DNA of 8,638 bases, from positions 1-8,638 of the forward strand of contig DATNIW010000166.1 in assembly GCA_035604215.1 (NCBI GenBank), read 5' to 3'. Below are positions 1 to 7,430 of this stretch, one piece after another (the first letter of the stretch is position 1; each line of letters starts with the position of its first letter). The notes beneath the pieces are model-generated. The model saw only the letters and a program-made list of their open reading frames with translations, was not told the DNA's origin and ran no database searches. This stretch comes from UBA5070 sp035604215. Its GTDB lineage: Bacteria > Fibrobacterota > Fibrobacteria > UBA5070. The translations under genes were made by a program, and so were the position numbers.

Positions 1-351
1 TTGAGCGTGGTGTTCCAGCTCGCCCACGTCGTGGAGGAGGCCGACTTCCCCTCGATGCCCGCGCAGGGCCCGCTGGATGCGGGGTGGGCCGCCCACCAGG
101 TGCGCACGACGGTGGACTTCTGCCGCGGGAATCCGGTGGTCACATGGCTCGTGGGGGGGCTGAACTTCCAGATCGAGCACCATCTGTTCCCGCGCGTCTG
201 CCACATCCACTACCCGGCCCTTTCCAAGGTCGTGGAACGGACCTGCCGGGAGTACGGCGTGGCCTACCGCGAACACCGCACCTTCCTCGCGGGCATGGGC
301 TCCCACTATCGCTGGCTGCGCCACATGGGAAGGCTCGAAGCCGCCGCGTGA
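1..351 (+). CDS. Membrane fatty acid desaturase, C-terminal part (gene enters from the left edge)
   Basis: The reading frame is open to the left edge, so the TTG at base 1 is not taken as a real start; 116 codons are visible, ending in TGA at 349-351. The fragment carries the third histidine box of membrane di-iron fatty acid desaturases, Q57-I-E-H60-H61, followed by LFP and a CHIHYPAL segment. The QIEHH form, with Q in place of the first His, is typical of front-end (delta-5/delta-6, linoleoyl-CoA type) desaturases. An upstream QLAHVVEEADFP segment matches the bacterial branch of this family. Such enzymes sit in the cytoplasmic membrane and introduce a cis double bond into an acyl chain, using O2 and an electron donor. 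The two earlier His boxes and the membrane helices lie outside the window, so substrate and regiospecificity cannot be judged. A run of seven G at 153-159 sits inside the frame just before the His box. Confidence 0.87.
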   Translation: MSVVFQLAHVVEEADFPSMPAQGPLDAGWAAHQVRTTVDFCRGNPVVTWLVGGLNFQIEHHLFPRVCHIHYPALSKVVERTCREYGVAYREHRTFLAGMGSHYRWLRHMGRLEAAA

Positions 352-429
352 ACCGGAAGGCTTTCTCCCGTTTCTAGCTTGGCGTCCCCGCACCGGGCGA
401 GCCTGCACGGTGCGCGGAAACCCTCACAC

Positions 430-435
430 GGAGAG
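430..435 (+). promoter_or_regulatory. Ribosome binding site that fixes the thrS start
   Basis: GGAGAG lies six bases before the ATG at 442. The frame is open further upstream, to a possible TTG at 379, but that start has no comparable purine-rich site and would add 21 residues ahead of the TGS domain. Starting at 442 also places the zinc-binding residues at the E. coli ThrRS numbers, which supports this start. Confidence 0.75.
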
Positions 436-441
436 ACCGCC

Positions 442-2352
442 ATGGAACCCCTGAAGCTCACCCTGCCCGACGGATCGGAAAAGCAGGTGGCTTCCGGCAC
501 CACCGGGTACGACGTCGCACTTTCCATCTCGTCTCGCCTGGCCGACGCCGCCGTGGCCGTGACGCTCGACGGCGTCCAACTCGACCTGCACCGGGCGCTC
601 CCTTCCGGCGGGACCTTCCGAATCCTGACCACCCGCGACCCGGAAGCCCTGGACATCGTGCGCCACTCCAGCGCCCACCTCATGGCCCAGGCCATCGTGG
701 AACTGTTCCCGGGCACCAAGCTCGCCATCGGGCCCAACATCGAGAACGGCTTCTACTACGACCTGGAAAGCCCGCACAAGTTCTCGCCGGACGACTTCGA
801 GAAGATCGAAGCCCGGATGAAGGAGCTCTCGGGAAAGAAGCTGGAGGTCCGCCGCCAGGTCATCGACCGCCTGGAGGCCATCGAGAAGTGGGGCGAGAAG
901 GAAGAACCCTACAAGGTGGAGATGATGCGCGAGTGGACCGACCCCACCGTGTCGTACTACACCCAGGGCGAATTCTTCGACCTCTGCCGAGGCCCGCACG
1001 TTCCGCACACGGGATTCTTGGGGAACGTCAAGCTGTTGTCGGTGGCCGGCGCCTACTGGCGCGGCGACGAGAAACGCCCCATGCTGCAGCGCATCTACGC
1101 CACCGCCTTCCACGACAGGAAGGCCTTGGACGCCCATGTGGCCTCCATCGAGGAGGCCAAGAAGCGCGACCACCGCGTGATCGGGCGCAAGCTGGAGCTG
1201 TTCCACCTGCAGGACGACATGCCCGGCATGATCTTCTGGCATCCGCAGGGCTGGACGCTGTACCGCACGCTGCAGAACTACATCCGCGCCAAGATCGAGG
1301 CCGAGGGCTACGTGGAGGTCCACACCCCCAGCGTGATGAGCAAGACCCTTTGGGAGAAGTCCGGGCACTGGGACAAGTACCAGGAGAACATGTTCGTGAC
1401 GGAATCCGAGAAGCGGATCTACGCGATCAAGCCCATGAACTGCCCCGGCCACATCCAGATCTTCAACCAGGGCCTGCGCTCCTACCGCGAGCTTCCGCTG
1501 CGCATCGCGGAGTTCGGCTCCTGCGTGCGCAACGAGCCCTCCGGCACGCTGCACGGCATCATGCGGGTGCGCGGCTTCGTGCAGGACGACGCCCACATCT
1601 TCTGCACGACCGAGCAGATCGGGACCGAGGTCGCCAGTTTCTGTCGCCTCCTCAAGGAGGTCTACGCCGACTTCGGGTTCCACGAGATCGTCGTGAAGTT
1701 CAGCACGCGCCCGGAAAAGCGCGTGGGATCGGACGAGAGCTGGGACCGCGTGGAGAAGGCCCTGGCCGAGGCGTGCACCCTCGCGGGCCTGGCGACGGAA
1801 CCGAATCCGGGCGAAGGCGCCTTCTACGGCCCCAAGCTGGAGTTCACCCTCAAGGACAGCATCGGGCGCCATTGGCAGTGCGGCACCATCCAGGTGGACC
1901 CGAACCTCCCCGAGCGCCTGGGCGCCGAGTACGTGGGAGAGGACGGGGCGCGCCACATCCCCATCATGCTGCACCGCGCCATCCTGGGGTCCCTGGAACG
2001 CTTCGTGGGCATCCTGGTGGAGAACTACGCCGGGGCCTTCCCCGCCTGGCTCTCGCCCACCCAGGCCGCCATCCTCCCCGTCTCCGAGAAGTTCCTGGAC
2101 GCGGCGCGCGCCGTGGCCGCCGAACTCAAGGCCGCGGGACTGCGCGTGACCATCGACGAGCAGAACCAGAAGCTCGGCTACAAGATCCGCGAGGCGGAAA
2201 GCAGACGCACGCCCTTCATCCTGGTGGTGGGCGAGAAGGAAGCCACAACGAATTCCGTCTCCGTGCGCCAACGGGGCGCGGGAGACCTGGGCGCGAAGTC
2301 TGTGCCCGAATTCATCGCGTTCGCGAAGGCGGAGATCGAAGCGAAGAGATAA
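442..2352 (+). CDS. thrS: Threonyl-tRNA synthetase
   Basis: This cytoplasmic class II aminoacyl-tRNA synthetase charges tRNA-Thr with threonine using ATP; it is 636 residues, close to the usual ~640. Domains in order: N-terminal TGS domain (about 1-61); the second additional (editing) domain with H75-S-S-A-H79 and C182-R-G-P-H186, which hydrolyses Ser-tRNA-Thr; the catalytic core (about 243-535); and the C-terminal anticodon-binding domain (about 540-636). The catalytic zinc ligands are all present: C334 in MNCPGH, H385 in QDDAHIF and H511 in IMLHRA, at the numbers used for the E. coli enzyme. Motif 2 with R363 (CVRNEPSGTLHG) is intact. No key residue is missing, so the enzyme should be active. 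It is not followed by infC, rpmI and rplT, the common arrangement in many bacteria; the next gene is a LysM-FecR protein 62 bases on. No T-box or operator-like leader was recognised in the 90-base upstream gap. Confidence 0.98.
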   Translation: MEPLKLTLPDGSEKQVASGTTGYDVALSISSRLADAAVAVTLDGVQLDLHRALPSGGTFRILTTRDPEALDIVRHSSAHLMAQAIVELFPGTKLAIGPNIENGFYYDLESPHKFSPDDFEKIEARMKELSGKKLEVRRQVIDRLEAIEKWGEKEEPYKVEMMREWTDPTVSYYTQGEFFDLCRGPHVPHTGFLGNVKLLSVAGAYWRGDEKRPMLQRIYATAFHDRKALDAHVASIEEAKKRDHRVIGRKLELFHLQDDMPGMIFWHPQGWTLYRTLQNYIRAKIEAEGYVEVHTPSVMSKTLWEKSGHWDKYQENMFVTESEKRIYAIKPMNCPGHIQIFNQGLRSYRELPLRIAEFGSCVRNEPSGTLHGIMRVRGFVQDDAHIFCTTEQIGTEVASFCRLLKEVYADFGFHEIVVKFSTRPEKRVGSDESWDRVEKALAEACTLAGLATEPNPGEGAFYGPKLEFTLKDSIGRHWQCGTIQVDPNLPERLGAEYVGEDGARHIPIMLHRAILGSLERFVGILVENYAGAFPAWLSPTQAAILPVSEKFLDAARAVAAELKAAGLRVTIDEQNQKLGYKIREAESRRTPFILVVGEKEATTNSVSVRQRGAGDLGAKSVPEFIAFAKAEIEAKR

Positions 2353-2414
2353 TTACCATTTGCCTCCGAGCCTCGGTCGGACCCGGTCCGGACAGCAGGC
2401 CGAGAGGAGAGAGA

Positions 2415-3356
2415 ATGGGCCCGTCGCGCAAATGCATCCAGATCCTGATCGCATTGGGGGGCCTCGCGATCGGCGGCGCCGCCGCACCCGTGGAGGACCA
2501 CTCCGTCCGCAGGGGCGAGACCGTGAGCTTCATCGCCTTCCAGAGGTACGGTGCCTACGACGACTCCATCGCCGACCTCATCCGGAAGGACAATCCCCAG
2601 CTTTCCGACCTGGACCACGTGCAGGTCGGGCAGATCCTGCACCTGCGCAAGGACCAGAAGGCCCCCGTGGCGACGGAATCGGATCCCCAGCGGCGCATCC
2701 AGATGGCTTCGCGCAAGGCGGTGGTCACCTTGGCCCAGGGGTCCGGCGAGATCCGCCGCGCCGCGGGCGGTCGCGAACCCCTTTCCGCCAACCGGTTCCT
2801 GGTCTCGGGCGACACCATCGTCACCGGTCCCGACGGCCTGGCCGAGATCATCGTGGACAACCAGAGCGTCCTTCGACTGGCCGCCGGGACGGAGGTGCGG
2901 CTCGTCGCGATCCAGGAACCGCAGAAGCCCAGCGACGCCGAACGACGCGCCTTCCTCACCCGCTTCGCCCTGCTGCACGGGAAGACCTGGACCAAGGTCC
3001 AGAAATGGGCGGGAGCCCTGGTGGCCTTCCAGGTGCAGATGCCCAACGCCATCGCGGGCGTGCACGGCACCGTCTTCGAGAATTCCGTGGCCGCCGATTC
3101 CACGTCTTCGGTCTCCGTCTTCCGCGGGGAAGTCGGTGTCCAGGGCGAGGTCCCTACGGTCCGCAGGAGCTTGGCTCCCACGCAGATTTCCGGTCCCCAG
3201 GAGATTCCCATGTCCAAGTGGATCCAGATCCTCAAGGACGGCCAGCGCATGGAGATCTCGAAGTCTGGGGCCGCGGGGCCGGTCGCGAACTTCAAGCCGG
3301 ACCCGAATTCGGAATGGGTCAAGCTGAACCAGGAGCGCGACAGCCTGTGCGATTGA
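2415..3356 (+). CDS. Secreted LysM and FecR domain protein
   Basis: The protein has 313 residues. The ATG at 2415 follows AGGAG at 2405-2409 with a five-base spacer, and this start gives a clean signal peptide: basic n-region (SRK), hydrophobic stretch about 9-22, and a likely cleavage after A22-A23-A24. There is no lipobox and no later membrane helix, so a soluble periplasmic protein is expected. Residues about 29-78 form a LysM domain (HSVRRGETVSFIA... to VGQILHL), a fold that binds N-acetylglucosamine glycans such as peptidoglycan. Residues about 97-245 form a FecR domain: SGDTIVTGPDGLAEI, then LRLAAGTEVRL, LLHGKTW and PNAIAGVHGTVF. In classical systems FecR-like domains relay periplasmic signals; stand-alone secreted FecR proteins are mostly uncharacterised. 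It lies 52 bases upstream of the CHASE2 kinase, which suggests a shared transcript and a role as ligand or cofactor for that receptor; this is inference. The domain calls are firm; the precise role is unknown. Confidence 0.9.
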   Translation: MGPSRKCIQILIALGGLAIGGAAAPVEDHSVRRGETVSFIAFQRYGAYDDSIADLIRKDNPQLSDLDHVQVGQILHLRKDQKAPVATESDPQRRIQMASRKAVVTLAQGSGEIRRAAGGREPLSANRFLVSGDTIVTGPDGLAEIIVDNQSVLRLAAGTEVRLVAIQEPQKPSDAERRAFLTRFALLHGKTWTKVQKWAGALVAFQVQMPNAIAGVHGTVFENSVAADSTSSVSVFRGEVGVQGEVPTVRRSLAPTQISGPQEIPMSKWIQILKDGQRMEISKSGAAGPVANFKPDPNSEWVKLNQERDSLCD

Positions 3357-3408
3357 ACCCGCAGGACACGGCCGGGCTTTCCGGCTTCTCCGATCGCCGG
3401 AGCCTGGC

Positions 3409-5589
3409 ATGACCGGTCGCGGACGGATCCTGGCCTCTCTTTCCATCGTGTTGCTCCTCGCCTGCGCCTGGATGCCCTGGACCTCGGTGAACCGCGTCTG
3501 GCAGGATTTCCTGGCCCGTCGCGCTCCGTCCCGGACCCCTTCCGGCCAGGTCGTGGTGGTGGCCATCGACGAGGACGTGATCTCCAAGGTGGGACCCTGG
3601 CCTTGGGACCGCGGCCAGACCGCGCGTCTCTTCCGTTCCATCGCCTCGTTGCAGCCCAAGGTGCTGGGGTTCGACGGCTATTTTCCCCACCGCGAAGCGG
3701 CGACCTCCGGCGACCTCCAACTGGATGCCAGCCTGGGCCGGATCTCCGACGCCGGCGTCAAGGTGATCCTTCCCTTCTTCGTCGAGGACGTGGGTGCCTC
3801 CGACAGCGCCGCCGCCACCGCCGCGCTCCCCCCGATCCTCGAGTCCTCCGCCTTCCAGCTCCTGCAGGACAAGCCCGGCCTGGAACGCTCAGGGATCGGA
3901 CGGGGCGACAAGGTCGTCTTCTCGGACACCATCTACCAGCGGCATTCCCTCCCCTCCGGGTTCATCAACAATCCCGCCGACGCCCAGGACGGAATCTGTC
4001 GCCACATGGTCCAGGCCCTCCGGGTGGGAACGGAGTACCTCCCCTCGTTCGCCGTCGCCCTGGTCGCCGCCTACGGCGACGCGACCCTGGCCGACGTCAG
4101 CCTGGAGCCGGATCTGATCCAGATCCGCGCGACGGAAATCCCCGTCGACCGCCAGGGCAGGTCTCCGGTGCGCTACCTGGGCCCTTCCGGCACCATCCCC
4201 ACCATTCCCGCGGGCGATCTGCTCGACCAGCCCGCCAAATACGCGGACATGGTCCGCGGAAAGATCGTGCTGGTGGGGCTCACGGCTCCCGGCGGCGTGA
4301 ACGCGGAATCCGGCGACTTCATCCGGTCTCCCATCTCCCAGCGCTATCCGGGAGTGGAACTCTGGGCCACGGCCGTGGAGAACATCCTGCAGAACGACGT
4401 GCCGCGGTCCACGCCGCTCCTGCGGCTCTGGGAACTCTTCCTGGGACTCGCGGGGTGCTGCGGACTCTGGTGGCTCTTCTCCCGCCACGGGCCCGACCGG
4501 AAGATCGTGGCCTTCGCCGCCGTGGCCCTGGTGCTGATGCTGGTGGTGCAGGCCATCATCGACCGGATCGCCTCCGTCCAATCCGCGGTCGACCTCCCGT
4601 TGCTCGGGATCGTCTTGGGGTTCGCCGGCTTCCGCCTCTTTCGCCCCGCCCTCCCGGCCATTCCCCCGAAATCCGTGGACACCATGGAGGGTCCCGCCAC
4701 CATCGCCGATCAGGTCACGGATCCGGTCCTGCCGGTCTCCCGTCCAGCGGCATCCATGGGTCCGCCCCAGCCGGGAACCCGGGTCGGGCGCTTCGCGATC
4801 CAGGGCGAGCTCGGCCGCGGCGCCATGGGCGTGGTGCTCAAGGGCTTCGACGAATCCCTGGAGCGGTACGTGGCGGTCAAGGTCTTGTCGGCGGTCCGCC
4901 GCCTGGGCGAAAACCAGGGCGAGAACCTGAGCCGGTTCCAACGGGAAGCCAGGGCCATCGCCCAGCTCAACCACCCCTCCATCGTGACCGTCTACGAATA
5001 CGGCGAATGGGAAGGTTCCTCCTACATCGCCATGGAGCTGCTCGACGGACCGGCCCTGGACAAGGTCCTGCTGGACCACAGGCTGCCCTGGAAGGCCGTG
5101 CGGGCCTGGGGCATGCAGTTGCTGGAAGCCCTGGCCTACGCCCACGACCACGGCGTCGTGCACCGGGACATCAAACCCGCCAACGTCATGGCCGTGGACC
5201 ACGGCCGGCGCGTGAAGCTCACCGACTTCGGACTCGCCCGCAGCATGGACAGCTCGCTCACCCAGGAAGGACAGATCCTGGGCACACCCTACTACATGGC
5301 CCCCGAGCTGATCGACGGCCAGAAGGGCGACGCCCTCACCGACGAATACGCGCTGGGCGTGGTCCTCTACGAGATGCTTTCGCGCCAACGCCCCTTCGAG
5401 GGCGACGAGGTCCGCCAGATCATGCTGCAGATCCTCATGCATCCCCCCCCATCCATCGCCGCCGTGGTGGGCCCGGAAGTTCCCCCGGAAGCCCTGGAAT
5501 GCATCGACCGGATGCTCTCCAAGCGGCCCGAGGACCGGTACCAGAATCTCCATCACGCACTTGACGCTTGGAAGCGGGTGGGGCATTAA
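3409..5589 (+). CDS. CHASE2-domain transmembrane serine/threonine protein kinase
   Basis: This is a 726-residue receptor kinase. A signal-anchor helix (about 7-24) leads to an extracytoplasmic CHASE2 sensor domain (about 47-330; VVVVAIDEDVISKVG with PWPWDRG, then GKIVLVGLTAPG and PGVELWATAVENIL). Three closely spaced helices follow (about 338-358, 366-384, 395-411), the usual CHASE2 layout. After a Pro-rich linker (about 412-460) comes a Hanks-type kinase domain (about 461-722): glycine loop G469-R-G-A-M-G474, ATP-binding K491, helix-C E513, catalytic H585-R-D587 with KPAN, metal-binding D606-F-G608 and the GTPYYMAPE segment (625-633). All catalytic residues are present. The RD-type HRD suggests control by activation-loop phosphorylation. 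Topology places CHASE2 in the periplasm and the kinase in the cytoplasm. CHASE2 ligands are generally unknown; the preceding LysM-FecR gene offers a candidate partner. The ATG follows GGAG at 3399-3402. A run of eight C (5443-5450) lies in the last 50 codons. No phosphatase gene is nearby. Confidence 0.96.
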   Translation: MTGRGRILASLSIVLLLACAWMPWTSVNRVWQDFLARRAPSRTPSGQVVVVAIDEDVISKVGPWPWDRGQTARLFRSIASLQPKVLGFDGYFPHREAATSGDLQLDASLGRISDAGVKVILPFFVEDVGASDSAAATAALPPILESSAFQLLQDKPGLERSGIGRGDKVVFSDTIYQRHSLPSGFINNPADAQDGICRHMVQALRVGTEYLPSFAVALVAAYGDATLADVSLEPDLIQIRATEIPVDRQGRSPVRYLGPSGTIPTIPAGDLLDQPAKYADMVRGKIVLVGLTAPGGVNAESGDFIRSPISQRYPGVELWATAVENILQNDVPRSTPLLRLWELFLGLAGCCGLWWLFSRHGPDRKIVAFAAVALVLMLVVQAIIDRIASVQSAVDLPLLGIVLGFAGFRLFRPALPAIPPKSVDTMEGPATIADQVTDPVLPVSRPAASMGPPQPGTRVGRFAIQGELGRGAMGVVLKGFDESLERYVAVKVLSAVRRLGENQGENLSRFQREARAIAQLNHPSIVTVYEYGEWEGSSYIAMELLDGPALDKVLLDHRLPWKAVRAWGMQLLEALAYAHDHGVVHRDIKPANVMAVDHGRRVKLTDFGLARSMDSSLTQEGQILGTPYYMAPELIDGQKGDALTDEYALGVVLYEMLSRQRPFEGDEVRQIMLQILMHPPPSIAAVVGPEVPPEALECIDRMLSKRPEDRYQNLHHALDAWKRVGH

Positions 5590-5852
5590 GCCCTAGAGAG
5601 GACACCTGGCGGTTCGGCCTTCCCTTGTTTTTTGCGCCTTGGCAGGCGCCGGGCTTTCTGGGGCCTGCCCGGCCCCAGTCCCCGGCCCAAGGGACCGCTG
5701 GCCCGGCCCCTTGGGAATCCCCGGGCCTTGCGGGAGACTTCCGTCTCCCTGCACCCTAGCACCGGAGCGGTTCACGCGGGGAGGGGAGGCGGTACGTCGG
5801 AATCTGTGCGCCCTCCTGCACGGCGATGCGCCGTGGCGGAGGGTGGTTTGAT
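5590..5852. other. Gene-free, very GC-rich stretch with several hairpins
   Basis: No open frame here shows coding character. A T6 run (5628-5633) is not preceded by a convincing stem. Self-complementary segments follow: GGCAGGC 5641-5647 with GCCTGCC 5663-5669; CCCAAGGG 5686-5693 with CCCTTGGG 5708-5715; and GGGAGAC 5732-5738 with GTCTCCC 5743-5749. The 10-mer GCCCGGCCCC occurs twice, at 5667-5676 and 5701-5710. The stretch may serve as the 3' structured region of the kinase transcript. From 5753 to 5852 nothing specific is seen. Confidence 0.6.
5730..5752 (+). terminator. Possible transcription-terminating hairpin after the kinase gene
   Basis: GGGAGAC (5732-5738) and GTCTCCC (5743-5749) form a perfect 7-bp stem with a TTCC loop; GC/GC can extend it around one bulged T. 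It is the tightest hairpin downstream of the kinase operon, about 140 bases after the stop. No T tract follows, so an intrinsic terminator is only a possibility and the hairpin could instead protect the 3' end. Confidence 0.3.
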
Positions 5853-5941
5853 ACCGTCTGGTCAGGGGAGTTGTAGGGGCGATTGATCAATCGCCCTGCA
5901 TGGGAACGTGTAGACCGGATTATTCCCTGACCAGATGCGGT
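5853..5941. repeat. REP/MITE-like element: palindrome nested in a longer inverted repeat
   Basis: The core GGGCGATTGATCAATCGCCC (5877-5896) is a perfect 20-base palindrome. Around it sit inverted arms TCTGGTCAGGG (5857-5867) and CCCTGACCAGA (5925-5935), 11 of 11 complementary, extended by ACCG (5853-5856) and CGGT (5938-5941) with a two-base offset. The core resembles the GTAGGGGCGA... REP-type palindromes dispersed in many bacterial genomes and often moved by RAYT (TnpA-REP) transposases; that likeness is from memory. No coding sequence lies inside and no target duplication is evident at the ends. Confidence 0.7.
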
Positions 5942-6068
5942 GGGAGGGTCTAGATTCTTTGGATCACTGTCCCACTTGGGATATGCCTTCCTTCGTCGCT
6001 CTTGCACCAGTTCCGTGTGAAGCGACGCCGCACCGTGGATCGAGTCCATCCGATTTCCGTCCACCTCT
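5942..6068. other. Gene-free stretch downstream of the BNR-repeat gene
   Basis: Lower GC than the genes around it. Frames run open through it on the - strand, but their third-position composition is near background and no domain is recognisable. It may contain decayed 3' sequence of the neighbouring BNR gene. No terminator hairpin with a T tract is seen for the leftward transcript. Confidence 0.5.
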
Positions 6069-7430
6069 TCATGGCGGATCGTCGATTCCTGTCGGTCTGG
6101 ATGCGTTTCCTTCCGGGCCCTCTCCACCGGGCAGTCGGATCTTCCACTCGTCCGATCTCCCTTCGAGGACCCTGCCGTCGACGGATCGCTCGGGTCCGCT
6201 TCGATTCCTGGTTCCAGGCGGTCTGGCGGAAGCCGACGGAGTCGTTCGCGGGACCAGGGACGAGGTGGATGTGCTCGACCATGCCATGTGGCGTCGCACC
6301 GCGTGGGTGCCCTGGCCGCCACTGGAGTCCGGCCACCGGGGGGTCGTTCCGTACACGAGCCAGGCTCTGCTCGCTGAACTGTCGTCGGGAAGGATGCTCG
6401 CTTCCCAGCTCAAGCTCTTTCCCGGAACGGGAATGGAATTGTCGTGCAGCAGGCGAGCGAAGTCGATCCAATGGATCATGTCGGTGGAAAAGGCGATCCA
6501 GGTTCCGATCAGGCTCGTGTCGCCCAGGCCAACCCACGGAAAGACCCCGAAGGCCATCGCGTACTTGCCCAGGTACGGGATCCAGGAGGGGTGTCCTTCC
6601 AGCACGATGCCGCGCAGTGGTCCGCCCAGGACGGAATCGGCCAGGAGCACCGAAGTGTCGCGGCCTCCAAGACAACTGCGGGTGAACCCGGACCCGTCCC
6701 ATTTCGCGCAGAGGCTCGGTTGCGGGATCCCCGCCTGGATGGGAATCCTGGCCAAGCAGATCCGGGTGTCGAGGTTGTCGGGAGGAGAATGGTCGGTGTA
6801 ATCCAGGTAGAGCCATTTGCCGTCCGGGCTGGCCACAAGCCCCGGCTCACCCGCCCCCTGGTCCGTCTTGGCTCCGGAGGCCGTGTCCTTGGCGGCATGG
6901 GATCGGACGAGGGGACCCTCCTTGGTCCAGGTCTTTCCGCTGTCGTTGGAAACGGCCAGGGCGACGGTTGCGTAGAATCCCGGGATCTGGGTTCCGGGAA
7001 TGTCGGGGAGTCCCACGTGGTCTTCTGCGTGGTAGACGCCCCACACGCGTCCGGTGGTGTCGGTCCAGGCCCCGCTGAATCCAGCGTAGCCGTTGTCGAA
7101 TTTCGACGCGGAATCGGGCTCCAGGACCTTGGAGACCGCGGTCCACGCCACATTCCCCAAGTTGCCGTTTCCTGTCATGAGCCAGCCCGAACCGGTTCCG
7201 ACCAGGAGACGGATCGTTCCCGCAGGCGAAGCGAGAAGACTGGTCCCTTCGTCGGGGAAGTAGTCCAGTCCGCTTCCCAGCAGGTTGGAGGCCGCAAGCT
7301 CCTGCTGGGGCCCCAGGGCGAGGATCGCCCGGCCACCCTCGTCGCGGACCGTATCCGGATACGGGTCGATCGCTGCGGCGGAGACAACCCCTGCGAGGAG
7401 GAGGGAAATGCGGAATTTGGTCAACGACAT
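6069..7430 (-). CDS. Secreted BNR/Asp-box repeat (sialidase-fold) protein, probable frameshift near the 3' end
   Basis: The frame encodes 453 residues from the ATG at 7430-7428. A signal peptide (basic SLTKFR, hydrophobic about 8-19, cleavage near A20) marks it as exported. The body (about 25-380) is rich in Gly, Trp and Asp and looks like a beta-propeller; residues S161-N-D-S-G-K-T-W168 are an exact Asp-box (S-x-D-x-G-x-T-W), the signature turn of BNR/sialidase-like propellers. Similar proteins include glycoside hydrolases and non-enzymatic glycan-binding propellers; no catalytic set can be assigned. After about residue 380 the frame becomes Ser/Thr/Pro/Arg-rich and loses its G/C-ending codons, while the -1 frame gains them at 6288-6195, so the annotated C-terminus (about 381-453) is doubtful. 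It may be a broken gene, or one base may be wrong near here; a G6 run lies at 6338-6343. It reads in the same direction as trmFO but 448 bases away, so it probably has its own promoter. Confidence 0.7.
   Translation of the reverse strand: MSLTKFRISLLLAGVVSAAAIDPYPDTVRDEGGRAILALGPQQELAASNLLGSGLDYFPDEGTSLLASPAGTIRLLVGTGSGWLMTGNGNLGNVAWTAVSKVLEPDSASKFDNGYAGFSGAWTDTTGRVWGVYHAEDHVGLPDIPGTQIPGFYATVALAVSNDSGKTWTKEGPLVRSHAAKDTASGAKTDQGAGEPGLVASPDGKWLYLDYTDHSPPDNLDTRICLARIPIQAGIPQPSLCAKWDGSGFTRSCLGGRDTSVLLADSVLGGPLRGIVLEGHPSWIPYLGKYAMAFGVFPWVGLGDTSLIGTWIAFSTDMIHWIDFARLLHDNSIPVPGKSLSWEASILPDDSSASRAWLVYGTTPRWPDSSGGQGTHAVRRHMAWSSTSTSSLVPRTTPSASARPPGTRNRSGPERSVDGRVLEGRSDEWKIRLPGGEGPEGNASRPTGIDDPP
6195..6288 (-). 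other. Likely true continuation of the BNR gene in the -1 frame
   Basis: Read leftwards from 6288, this frame gives HGMVEHIHLVPGP, then NDSVGFRQTAWNQESK, a protein-like stretch in which nearly all codons end in G or C, as in the upstream body of the gene. The overlapping annotated frame there has mixed third positions and an unnatural Ser/Thr/Pro/Arg-rich product. Below about 6195 neither frame looks clearly coding, so the authentic stop cannot be placed; this frame stays open to 5950. Confidence 0.5.

Noticed and set aside
424..2271. Long open frame (615 codons) antisense to thrS
   Set aside because: The frame is a by-product of high GC and biased codon use in thrS; its product is Leu/Gly/His/Val-rich with no recognisable domain, and thrS is certain.
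2366..2390. Two adjacent palindromes (CCGAG/CTCGG and CGGACC/GGTCCG) after thrS, considered as a terminator
   Set aside because: Loops are only one base in each case and no T tract follows, so a stable terminator hairpin is not supported.
888..2414. Open + frame running through thrS into the LysM-FecR frame
   Set aside because: The upstream 509 codons are the +2 shadow of thrS, Arg/Pro/Gly-rich; the real gene begins at the ATG at 2415, with a ribosome binding site and signal peptide.
3889..5586. Long antisense frame over the kinase gene, and a matching shifted sense frame (3603-5564)
   Set aside because: Both are low-complexity shadows; the kinase frame contains every catalytic motif and the CHASE2 domain.
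5628..5633. T6 run after the kinase stop, considered as an intrinsic terminator
   Set aside because: The bases before it form no stable stem on the + strand; the hairpin to its right would be followed by A, not T, on the - strand.
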